From the NCBI RefSeq assembly GCF_934307085.1, contig NZ_CAKRCF010000005.1:1-64000 (forward strand): a stretch of DNA of 64,000 nucleotides, given 5' to 3'. Positions within the stretch are counted from its first letter, which is position 1; each line of letters opens with the position of its first letter. Positions 25,725 to 33,888 of the stretch are shown here, in pieces. Source of the DNA: an uncultured Anaerobutyricum sp. (GTDB lineage: Bacteria; Bacillota; Clostridia; Lachnospirales; Lachnospiraceae). The translations under genes and the position numbers were made by a program. The notes beneath the pieces are model-generated. The model searched no databases and had not been told where the DNA came from. It worked only from the letters and a program-made list of their open reading frames with translations.

Positions 25725-27081
25725 AAAGGTACAGATAAAAGCGAGCGGTTGGAAGATTCACACACAGTTGATGGTTCTTATTCTTTTGACAGGACTGGCA
25801 AGTATTTTATTATTTGAAGTTTTATGGTTGAATAAATGGAAAATTTATGAATACGTTCAGCAGGTTCCGGGATTTCGGGATATGTCGCAAGATGAAGATT
25901 TTTGGGAAAAACTGCGGACAGAAGCTGCAAATTATAATATTCCGTCTTCAGAAGATGATAAGGAGGGAGTTAAGAAGATACAGCCATTTCTTAGTTTGGG
26001 AGATAAATATACGGGTATTTATATTTATAGCTTAAAAGAAGGGGCCTATATAGCTGGCAAGTTCCCAAGAGTATTAAATAATGCGGCATTTAGTACCTTT
26101 TTTGATATGGGTTATCAGCTGACTGGCGGAGAAGGCGAGGAGACATACGAATTTCCGATGAAGTTTAAAAATGGATATGCAACGGTAATGGTATGGTTTT
26201 ATCATAGAGTACGCTTTATTTATCCGTATTGTATTTTTTCGTTGGCGGTTAGTATTGGTCTGTTTTTCGGAATGATTTTATTTTTTATAAAAAAGAAAAT
26301 GAATAAGGTGGCAACGTTAAAAGATGAGATTTTGCGAATGGCAGCAGGTAATCTTCGGGATAGTGTGCCGGAGATGGGGCAGGACGAGATTGGAATCATT
26401 GCGGAAGAACTAGATAATTTGCGGACAGCATTACAAGATACACTGGTCCGTGAAAAAGAAAGTCGCAGGGCAAATCAGGATTTAATTACAGCAATGTCCC
26501 ATGATCTGAGAACTCCATTGACAATTTTAAATGGATATCTGGAAGTTCTTCGCTTAAATAGAAACCCGGAAATGTACGAAGAGTATTTGAAACGTTGCCT
26601 GCAAAAGACAAGTGACATTCGGGAAATGACGGACAGAATGTTCGAATATGCGTTGGTGTTTGAAGAAGTGGATGAAGCAAAAGTTAAGAAAATACCAATA
26701 GAATATTTTAGAGATTGTATTAATGAACATAGTGATTTTATCAGGCTTGCAGGATTTCAGACACAACTTGATTATACGAATGTAGAAAGATGGATTACAG
26801 GGGATAAAGGAATGATAAAAAGAATATTCAGTAATCTTTTTTCAAATATTTTAAAGTATGGAGATAAGTCTGTCCCAGTAAAAATAAAGGGCTGCTTTAC
26901 AAAGACAACATATATACTTACAATGTCGAATGGTATTAAGCAGCAAAGTACGGGAGTCGAAAGTAATCATATTGGGTTGTTGAGTGTGGAAAAAATGATG
27001 CAGCAACTTGGAGGTGAAAGTTTATTTTCGGAGGAAAATGGCTTGTTTTCCGTGAGATTGGAGTTTAAATTAGAAAACTAA
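25717..27081 (+). CDS. sensor histidine kinase (EnvZ/OmpR type)
   Basis: 454 aa. Helix 1 (about residues 16-36) and helix 2 (about 165-190) bracket a short extracellular sensor. HAMP and HisKA follow, with ITAMSHDLRTPLTILNGYLE carrying the phospho-His, then a short HATPase domain. The N box reads IFSNLFSNILKYGD, and the G boxes are weak (HIGLLSVEKMMQQLGG). GTG start overlapping the regulator gene. The pair is probably separate from the upstream exporter because two hairpins intervene. Confidence 0.9.
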   Translation: MIKKVQIKASGWKIHTQLMVLILLTGLASILLFEVLWLNKWKIYEYVQQVPGFRDMSQDEDFWEKLRTEAANYNIPSSEDDKEGVKKIQPFLSLGDKYTGIYIYSLKEGAYIAGKFPRVLNNAAFSTFFDMGYQLTGGEGEETYEFPMKFKNGYATVMVWFYHRVRFIYPYCIFSLAVSIGLFFGMILFFIKKKMNKVATLKDEILRMAAGNLRDSVPEMGQDEIGIIAEELDNLRTALQDTLVREKESRRANQDLITAMSHDLRTPLTILNGYLEVLRLNRNPEMYEEYLKRCLQKTSDIREMTDRMFEYALVFEEVDEAKVKKIPIEYFRDCINEHSDFIRLAGFQTQLDYTNVERWITGDKGMIKRIFSNLFSNILKYGDKSVPVKIKGCFTKTTYILTMSNGIKQQSTGVESNHIGLLSVEKMMQQLGGESLFSEENGLFSVRLEFKLEN

Positions 27082-27183
27082 ATGGAAATTACCTACAATA
27101 TTGAAATACAAATATCTCCCAGAAGTATTTTCAGAGCAGTCTGAAATTTCTTGATTAAATTTTCCATAACTTGTCAAAGACAG

Positions 27184-27308
27184 AAAAAAGGAATCCTCAT
27201 AAGCCATATTTGTGGCCTCGGAGCAAGTGTTGGATGCGAGCGTGTTAAGCGAGCATTCAACACGCCGCGACTAAAGTCACCAATATGGCTTATGAGGATT
27301 CCTTTTTT
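27184..27308. repeat. large palindromic repeat with conserved core (copy A), convergent terminator
   Basis: A perfect 27-bp outer stem (27184-27210 with 27282-27308, starting A6 and ending T6) encloses a 71-nt core containing CCTCGGAGCAAGTGTTGG, an inner stem GTGTTGGATGC / GCATTCAACAC, and CACGCCGCGACTAAAGTCAC. It separates the converging kinase and aminotransferase genes. The same core with other arms occurs at 9592, 60489 and 60815. Confidence 0.85.
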
Positions 27309-27328
27309 CGTCTGTTTGTTGTGTTGAA

Positions 27329-28534
27329 CTAAATCAAAAAGTCATCTAACCTCGAAAATGCTTCCTCCACCCTGCTCAATGGTAATGCCAGATTCATTCG
27401 AATGCCATAAGGAGAGTGAAAAGGTTTTCCATCCTGCCATGCGACCCCGACATCCCATCCGATTTTTAATAGTTCGTCCATTGTTTTTTTATGTGCTTTA
27501 CACCAGTCTTCACATTCAAGAAGCAGCATATAGGTTCCCTGTGGGCGGCTGACGGTGATTCCCGCATAGTTATCGGTGATATGTTCCAGAGCATAGTTGA
27601 TATTTTCTGTTAATACGTGGCAGAGCTCATCAACCCATTCGTGGCCTTCTGGTTTGTAGGCTCCGATGAGGGCATGCATGGAGAGGACGTTCATGGAGTT
27701 ATAGTGAGATTTACTTGAACTTGCCAGCACGCGGTCTCTTAAATAAGAGTTATATATAATATGATAACTTCCGATTAGACCAGCGAGGTTAAAGGTCTTG
27801 CTTGGTGCATAGACTGCAATTGTCCGGTTTTTGGCATCTTCGCTGACAGACTGTGTAGGAATGTGCTGATAACCATCTAAAATAAGATCAGACCAGATTT
27901 CATCAGAGATAACGATGCAGTTATTTTTCTTATAAACTTCCATTGCTTTTTCGATTTCTTCTCTTTCCCAGACACGGCCGCAAGGGTTATGAGGGCTGCA
28001 GAAAATGGCAACGTGAATATGATTCTCTTTTAATTTTTTATCCATATCTTCGTAGGCCATTCGCCAGATTCCCTGTGCATCTTTTTTCAGTGGGCTGTGG
28101 ACAATTTTAAATCCATTGTTTGTAATACTGTTTGTGAAACCGATGTATGTCGGGCTGTGAAGGAGAACGGCATCACCCTGAGAAGCAAATGCATTCAGAG
28201 AGGAGATAACGCATCCAAGTACGCCATTTTCATAGCCGATACATTTTGGAGTTAATCCTTCGACATGATTTCTTGTTTTGTGCCAGTTTATAATAGAAGA
28301 AAAATATTCTTTTGTCGGGCTGAAATATCCAAATGCCGGGTGGGATGCCCGCTCAATAATTGCCTGTGTAATGGTTGGAACAGTCTCAAAATTCATGTCA
28401 GCAACCCACATAGGGATTACATCAAATCCATTCTTTGGTTTGTCAGGTGTGAAGCCGGGCACTTTTCCGAGCCCATCAACTGCCATTGCATCTTTTCCGT
28501 GTCTGTCTATTATTTGCGTAAAATCGTATTTCAT
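27329..28534 (-). CDS. MalY/PatB-family PLP-dependent C-S lyase/aminotransferase
   Basis: 401 aa fold-type I PLP enzyme. The PatB/MalY signature PMWVADMNFETVP is near residues 42-54, followed by SPHNPCGRVW, SDEIWSDL with the PLP aspartate, and the Schiff-base lysine in YAPSKTFNLAGL. The family cleaves cystathionine or other S-linked amino acids to release thiol, ammonia and keto acid. The start at 28534 is preferred over 28576 because CGAAAGGATTTATTTATG precedes it and the family N-terminus begins there. No methionine genes are adjacent. Confidence 0.9.
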   Translation of the reverse strand: MKYDFTQIIDRHGKDAMAVDGLGKVPGFTPDKPKNGFDVIPMWVADMNFETVPTITQAIIERASHPAFGYFSPTKEYFSSIINWHKTRNHVEGLTPKCIGYENGVLGCVISSLNAFASQGDAVLLHSPTYIGFTNSITNNGFKIVHSPLKKDAQGIWRMAYEDMDKKLKENHIHVAIFCSPHNPCGRVWEREEIEKAMEVYKKNNCIVISDEIWSDLILDGYQHIPTQSVSEDAKNRTIAVYAPSKTFNLAGLIGSYHIIYNSYLRDRVLASSSKSHYNSMNVLSMHALIGAYKPEGHEWVDELCHVLTENINYALEHITDNYAGITVSRPQGTYMLLLECEDWCKAHKKTMDELLKIGWDVGVAWQDGKPFHSPYGIRMNLALPLSRVEEAFSRLDDFLI

Positions 28535-28763
28535 AAATAAATCCTTTCGTTTGCTGAAGACTCCGCTTATTTTCAATGGGAAGAGCCTTTTAAATTCAAG
28601 GTTATCAACCTTGGTTTTTGATTGGTGTTGTGTGAATATAAATCCATTATTTATAATGCAGGATATTAATTATAGTAGAATTATATGAGGGTTACGAAAT
28701 ATTTTCAATGATAAAAAGCCTTGATAGAAAATCAAGAAGAGTTCACAAAATATTCACAAATTT

Positions 28764-28790
28764 TTAGCACTCGTCTCTTGACGTGGCTAA
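28764..28790. promoter_or_regulatory. CIRCE-like operator (HrcA site)
   Basis: TTAGCACTC, a 9-nt spacer, then CGTGGCTAA. The left arm matches the CIRCE consensus exactly; the right arm keeps GCTAA but differs in four of nine positions. It overlaps the -35 of the small heat-shock gene promoter, as expected for HrcA repression. Confidence 0.65.
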
Positions 28791-28806
28791 TAATAAGTGT
28801 TATATT
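28778..28806 (+). promoter_or_regulatory. promoter of the first Hsp20 gene
   Basis: TTGACG (28778-28783), 17-nt spacer, TATATT (28801-28806). The -35 lies inside the CIRCE-like dyad. Leader of about 140 nt to the start codon. Confidence 0.75.
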
Positions 28807-28949
28807 ACAACTAGAACAAAAGAGAGGACATAAAGGAATAGGAAATCAGTTCCGAACCGGAGTTCATAAAATTCATTTCAACATAGTCGAAAGAAAGATG
28901 TTTCCGATTTGCTGAATACAGTAAAAGATTTTGAAAGGAGAAATGACTT

Positions 28950-29411
28950 ATGATGATGCCTAGTATTTTTGGAGAAAATTTATTTGATGATTTTGACAGT
29001 TGGTTTAATGAACCAGTTGAAAAGAGATTTTTCGGTAAGAAGAATCCGTTATATGGAAAACATGCAAAGAACCTTATGAAGACGGATATAAAGGAAAAGA
29101 AAGACCATTATGAAGTAGATGTAGACCTTCCAGGATTCAAGAAAGATGAAATCAAACTGGAGCTTGAGAATGGATATCTTACAATTTCTGCCGCAAAAGG
29201 TTTAGATAAAGATGAAACGGATAAAAAGACTGGAAAATATATCCGTCGTGAGCGTTATGCCGGTAACTTATCAAGAAGCTTTTATGTTGGAGATAGCGTA
29301 AAACAGGAAGATGTTAAAGCTTCCTTTAAGAATGGTATTTTAAGAATCAATATTCCGAAAGAAGATAAGAAAGCAAAAGAAGAAAAGAATTACATTATGA
29401 TTGGCGAATAA
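28950..29411 (+). CDS. Hsp20/alpha-crystallin small heat-shock protein
   Basis: 153 aa ATP-independent chaperone that holds unfolded proteins. Alpha-crystallin domain from about residue 48 (MKTDIKEKKDHYEVDVDLPG) to the A-x-x-x-N-G-I-L motif (ASFKNGILRINIPK). The start MMMPSIFG and GAAAGGAGAAATGACTT leader are shared with the next gene. Expression is probably heat-inducible through the CIRCE-like site. Compared with its paralogue it has a longer, more basic N-terminal arm (EKRFFGKKNPLYGK). Confidence 0.93.
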   Translation: MMMPSIFGENLFDDFDSWFNEPVEKRFFGKKNPLYGKHAKNLMKTDIKEKKDHYEVDVDLPGFKKDEIKLELENGYLTISAAKGLDKDETDKKTGKYIRRERYAGNLSRSFYVGDSVKQEDVKASFKNGILRINIPKEDKKAKEEKNYIMIGE

Positions 29412-29573
29412 TTTTTCAGATGATTTTGCCAAAAGTAAATTTGAATATATTGAGATTTAACAGATGCCCGTAAGGTATTTGATACGATATAAATAAGGAT
29501 TATAACAAGGGTGAAAGTATTTAAGTAGCCCAAACAGATAGATTGAGATTAGATTTGAAGGGAGAAATGACCT

Positions 29574-30002
29574 ATGATGATGCCTAGTATTTTTGGAAAT
29601 AATTTTGTAGACGATGTATTTGATGATATGTTTCCATTCGCAGGAAATTATACAACTGCGAACTATGATCTGATGAAGACAGACGTAAAAGATGTCGGTG
29701 ACCATTATGAATTAGAAATGGAAATGCCAGGAGTTGAAAAAGAGAACATTAAAGCAGAACTGAAAGATGGTTATCTGACAGTTACCGCACAGCAGAATAC
29801 GAATAAAGATGAGAAAGATAAAGAAGGCAACTATATCCGTAAAGAAAGATACAGTGGAAGTTGCCAGAGAAGTTTCTATGTTGGCGAAGGCGTAAAACAG
29901 GAAGATTTGAAAGCTGCATTTAATAATGGAATTTTAACTGTAACAGTTCCGAAAGAAGTACAGAAAACAGTAGAAGAGAAACAATACATTACAATCGAAT
30001 AA
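29574..30002 (+). CDS. Hsp20/alpha-crystallin small heat-shock protein, tandem paralogue
   Basis: 142 aa, the same architecture as the upstream gene, with the alpha-crystallin core MKTDVKDVGDHYELEMEMPG and AAFNNGILTVTVPK. The N-terminal arm is shorter and more acidic. Leader and first codons are nearly identical between the two genes, indicating a recent tandem duplication or conversion. It may have its own weak promoter (TTGATA at 29479, TATAAC at 29501) in addition to readthrough. No CIRCE-like site was seen in front of this copy. Confidence 0.93.
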   Translation: MMMPSIFGNNFVDDVFDDMFPFAGNYTTANYDLMKTDVKDVGDHYELEMEMPGVEKENIKAELKDGYLTVTAQQNTNKDEKDKEGNYIRKERYSGSCQRSFYVGEGVKQEDLKAAFNNGILTVTVPKEVQKTVEEKQYITIE

Positions 30003-30050
30003 TAAATTTGAGTAGAGAGATAATAATTATCCTATAATTGAAACATAAAA

Positions 30051-30101
30051 AATCCTCCTAAAGTACATTTGGTTATTTACCTTGTCTACTTTAGGAGGAT
30101 T
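30051..30101. terminator. bidirectional terminator hairpin
   Basis: Perfect 15-bp stem (AATCCTCCTAAAGTA / TACTTTAGGAGGATT) between the converging Hsp20 and sulfotransferase genes. Confidence 0.7.
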
Positions 30102-30235
30102 ATATCATTTACAGGGCATTCTCTTTTTTTGCGGTTAGATAGTATTGTAAATTAAAAAATTTTTTATCAGTTCAAAGAGGTTTACACAAACTGATACTCC
30201 TTATTTTAAAAAGAACAATTTAAGCGAATATAAGT

Positions 30236-31402
30236 CTAAGCTCTTTTTTTCTTTAAAATCCTTGTTAATAAAGTTCGAAGAGGATGTTTTAGCTTATTTT
30301 TTAAATCAATCATAGCTGTATTTTGCTGTTTTGCAGTTTCCTCAAGATTGTGGATTTGTTGGCGTAATTCTTCATTTTCTTTTTTTAGAGAAAGGGTCGA
30401 ATTGGCAATCAAGAGAATAATATCTTCACTCATAGCCTGGGCATCCCATTCCCATTTTTTTGTGTTTTCAAAATTAATTTTAAATAAATCTTCTGATTTG
30501 TGAAAATATTTTTCCATGACTTTGCGATTGCCTTCGCGATATTTTTCCATAAAAGTTTCGGCTTCTTTTGGAGAAAACATACTTAATTTTTCTGAATCTG
30601 GGTTTTCAAGGGATACATTTGCAAGAAGCCTTTTGAAGTAAGATAATTCGCTTTGGCTGGCATCTGGAATGGTATTGAGAATTCGTTGAATTTCGCGGGC
30701 GTTTCCAGATAAACCAAGATTTCTCTCGAATGTGGATATTGTATAATCATCTGTTAGAGTTAGACCAAGGGTATCCAGAAAGTCATCGTAAATAGATCCG
30801 TTTTTAAAATATCTTTTTCCGTAGCGCCGTACAATAATATTTTTGAAACCGAAATAATCAGCAATTTCAGAAAGTCCTTCATCATAATTTAAGTATGCAG
30901 CCGGCACAGACAGATTCGTAAATTTATCCCAGGTCATGGAACGATATCGTTGTTTTGCTTCTTTAATTTTTTGATTCCATATACTATTTAACAAAGCATC
31001 TTGTCTGCGAAGATAAACAATAATTTTTATTTTAAATGAATTCGTAAGAGCTTCTTTTTGTAATGTTTCCCATAAATATTTTTTGTTGTAATGAGCGGCA
31101 TACCATAGCCCTTCGTCAGAAATAAGAATATTATCATATTTGGAAAATTTATAAATAATGTGATCCATATTTAAACGAAAAATTCTTTTTTCTTCTAAAA
31201 AATCAATTTGTCCGTCAGAATTGTATTGATGTCCAAAAAGAAAATGAGCATTTCTAAAATGACCAACGCCGGGATAACGTTGTGGAAATACAGGAAAATA
31301 AATTCCATGTTCAGCAAGAGTATCGCTGTTTTCTTTACAAAAGTATTGTAAAGAAGTTGTTCCCGTTTTAGGGCAGCCAATGTGTATATATAATGTTTTC
31401 AT
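30236..31402 (-). CDS. PAPS-dependent sulfotransferase
   Basis: 388 aa. The N-terminal strand-loop HIGCPKTGTTSLQYFC (residues 7-22) is the PAPS 5'-phosphosulfate loop. VYLRRQDALLNSIWNQKIKE (about residues 126-145) looks like the 3'-phosphate-binding motif. The last 60 residues form a coiled coil with a basic end. There is no signal peptide or membrane segment. The acceptor is unknown; an envelope glycan or lipid is plausible. PAPS can be made by CysD and CysNC encoded on the same strand at 33.9-36.6 kb. Confidence 0.83.
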   Translation of the reverse strand: MKTLYIHIGCPKTGTTSLQYFCKENSDTLAEHGIYFPVFPQRYPGVGHFRNAHFLFGHQYNSDGQIDFLEEKRIFRLNMDHIIYKFSKYDNILISDEGLWYAAHYNKKYLWETLQKEALTNSFKIKIIVYLRRQDALLNSIWNQKIKEAKQRYRSMTWDKFTNLSVPAAYLNYDEGLSEIADYFGFKNIIVRRYGKRYFKNGSIYDDFLDTLGLTLTDDYTISTFERNLGLSGNAREIQRILNTIPDASQSELSYFKRLLANVSLENPDSEKLSMFSPKEAETFMEKYREGNRKVMEKYFHKSEDLFKINFENTKKWEWDAQAMSEDIILLIANSTLSLKKENEELRQQIHNLEETAKQQNTAMIDLKNKLKHPLRTLLTRILKKKRA

Positions 31403-31660
31403 AATATCCTCTTTTCGTTATTCTTTTATAAATATTATTTTTGTAAACGAAAAAGAGAATATCGTAAAAACATTAAAATAGGATTAAAAAATATTAGAGT
31501 GTCTTTAAAGAAGAATTCTAATATTTTGTACACTTCATTTTGCCTATAGTTATCTGCAGTTGGTCAACGTAGTTTCTCTATGGAGCCCTTATTCAGGAGA
31601 AATCACCAATAAAATATAATTTGCAAGTGTTGGAAAAATTTTTATATTTCAGAAGAAAAA

Positions 31661-33028
31661 TTAATGTTGAGGAAGGGTGATAGTAAAAACAGAACCTTCT
31701 CCCAGTTCACTTTTTACAAAAATTTCTCCTTTATGAATTTCTATAATTTTGTGTACTAGGGCAAGTCCAAGGCCAAAGCCCTCTGTATTTCGGGATTTAT
31801 CTGCCCGGTAAAAACGGTCATAAATATGTTTTTGAGTTTCTTCGCTCATGCCGCATCCGTAGTCTTTAACTTCAAAAAAGACATGATTTTTTTCTACCCA
31901 TAATCTTAATTTAACAGAAGAATTATCTTCACTATACTTCATTGCATTATTTATAAGATTTTTGATAGCAATAGTCATAAGTCCTACATTCATAGAAATG
32001 GATATGTCATTGAGATTGGAGTAAATGGTTATATGCTTCTTTTCACGCAGAGGTTCTGAATCACAGACAGATTCGATAAGGTCTTTTAAGTTAGTATATT
32101 CGAAATCTTCCTTTATGCGTCCCTGTTCTAATCGGGAGAGTTGAAGAAGCTGCATAATAATTTCATTGGTCTTTGTAATCTGGCGATGAATTACATTTAG
32201 GGAGTCCTCATAATCCTCTATCGCCTTTCCATATTTGTTTAAATACTGGCATTCTGCTGATATGATAGAAGCGGGAGTTCTCAGTTCATGAGCAACATCG
32301 GAAGTAAATTGTTGTTGTTGCTGAAATAAATCTTCGAGGCGGTCCATCATTCGGTTGTTTGCCTGGATCATAGCATCCATTTCTTTAAATGGAGAGGAAT
32401 AGTTAATACGTTTTGCTAAATCACCATCTGCTCCGATTTTGTTGGCTGTATCTCTTATTTCTTTCATTGGAATGGTAAGACGGAGAGAGGTAATTCCAAT
32501 AAGAATAATATCGATCAAACTAATAATAAAAGTAAAAAGATAAGATATATATTTCATTGTCTGATACTGGCTGTTAAAATCTGTTTCTTTACCAATATTT
32601 CTTATGATAACTAAAACTCTTTTTTTAGTGATAGAATCTTGTTTTAGAAAGGGACGGTCGAATATATAATAGTAACCAGACGAGCATTTAACCCGGCGGA
32701 AATCCCATTGATGAAGTGGATATTTAGCCAGTTCTTCATCTGGATAATAACCGCGGATAACTCGGTCGTTTTCATCTAAAACAATTTTTTGAATATGATT
32801 TTCTCTGAAAACAAAATCCTTATTTACTAATATTTTTTTATTTTTAACGTCTATGTTAAGAAAGTCATAACGACTTTCTCTGCGAATCTGCCTTCGTATA
32901 TCGAAGAAAATAGTTTTATTAGAAAAATATGAAATAAATAAAATCATAATTACAGCCATAATTAATATAATGCTTGTAAAGCGAATGTATATATAGCGTG
33001 TAAGTGATATTTTTTTTGATTTTTTCAT
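31661..33028 (-). CDS. sensor histidine kinase
   Basis: 455 aa. Two membrane segments (about residues 15-35 and 160-182) enclose an extracellular domain of about 125 residues. HAMP, then HisKA (QFTSDVAHELRTPASIISAE, phospho-His) and a canonical HATPase domain with NLINNAMKYSED, DYGCGMS and GFGLGLAL. The OmpR-type regulator gene lies 45 nt upstream, and the two are probably one transcript. It lies between the PAPS-forming genes and the sulfotransferase on the same strand. Confidence 0.93.
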   Translation of the reverse strand: MKKSKKISLTRYIYIRFTSIILIMAVIMILFISYFSNKTIFFDIRRQIRRESRYDFLNIDVKNKKILVNKDFVFRENHIQKIVLDENDRVIRGYYPDEELAKYPLHQWDFRRVKCSSGYYYIFDRPFLKQDSITKKRVLVIIRNIGKETDFNSQYQTMKYISYLFTFIISLIDIILIGITSLRLTIPMKEIRDTANKIGADGDLAKRINYSSPFKEMDAMIQANNRMMDRLEDLFQQQQQFTSDVAHELRTPASIISAECQYLNKYGKAIEDYEDSLNVIHRQITKTNEIIMQLLQLSRLEQGRIKEDFEYTNLKDLIESVCDSEPLREKKHITIYSNLNDISISMNVGLMTIAIKNLINNAMKYSEDNSSVKLRLWVEKNHVFFEVKDYGCGMSEETQKHIYDRFYRADKSRNTEGFGLGLALVHKIIEIHKGEIFVKSELGEGSVFTITLPQH

Positions 33029-33073
33029 GATAACTCCTATAGGTTTGCTTATTTAGAAAAGAGTAAAACAGAA

Positions 33074-33745
33074 TTAAGATTCATTTAACATATATCCAAC
33101 TCCTCGAACTGTCTGAATGAGTTTTATGTCAAAATCATCATCAATTTTTTTGCGGAGATATCGAATATACACATCGATGATATTAGATTCTCCGTCGAAA
33201 TCAATTCCCCACGCATTTGATTCAATCTGTGAGCGGGAAAGGGCAATATTTTTATTGCGAATCATATATTCTAAAATAGCGTACTCTTTTGGAGAAAGTT
33301 CAATAGGAATTCCCTGTCTGGTTACAGATTTTTTATCGGTATCAACAATCAAATCATTACATTGACAGGAAGCACCATGTTTTTTAGGACTTCGCTTTAT
33401 AATAACGCGAAGTCTTGCTAAAATTTCATCAAAAGAAAATGGTTTTACGACATAATCGTCAGCTCCACAGTCGAGACCTGCTACGATGTATTCTGTCTGG
33501 TCACGGGCAGTAAGGAACATAACAGGCGTCTCAATTCTCTTACTCCGGATATCTTTTAGCACCTGAAAACCGTCTTTTCCAGGAAGCATGGCATCGAGTA
33601 AAACGGCATCGTAATTTCCTTCTGTAATATAATAAATAGCATCATTCCCATTAAAGCAGGAGTCAACAAGATAACCTTCTGCCTGAAGGTGTTTTACGAT
33701 GATGCGGTTTAAATCTGGTTCGTCTTCTACTACGAGAATTTTCAT
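33074..33745 (-). CDS. OmpR-family response regulator
   Basis: Receiver with VVEDEPDLNRIIVKHL, phospho-Asp in AVLLDAMLPGKDG and Lys in VVKPFSF, then a winged helix ending IRYLRKKIDDD and VRGVGYMLNES. The start at 33745 (MKILVVEDEP) is chosen because CGAAAGGAGATTTTT precedes it; the longer ORF to 33781 lacks a site. Partner of the kinase at 31661. The cys genes 140 nt upstream and the sulfotransferase downstream are candidate targets. Confidence 0.92.
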   Translation of the reverse strand: MKILVVEDEPDLNRIIVKHLQAEGYLVDSCFNGNDAIYYITEGNYDAVLLDAMLPGKDGFQVLKDIRSKRIETPVMFLTARDQTEYIVAGLDCGADDYVVKPFSFDEILARLRVIIKRSPKKHGASCQCNDLIVDTDKKSVTRQGIPIELSPKEYAILEYMIRNKNIALSRSQIESNAWGIDFDGESNIIDVYIRYLRKKIDDDFDIKLIQTVRGVGYMLNES

Positions 33746-33888
33746 AAAAATCTCCTTTCGTTTATCATGGGCGAAAACCACTGCCTTTAGGAGGCAGGTA
33801 GTTAATAAGATTCTACTTCTATATTTATAGTAGTGAATGGTATGTTATAGAAATTCTATTCTTGTATAAGAGAACGTGTTTGCTTGTG

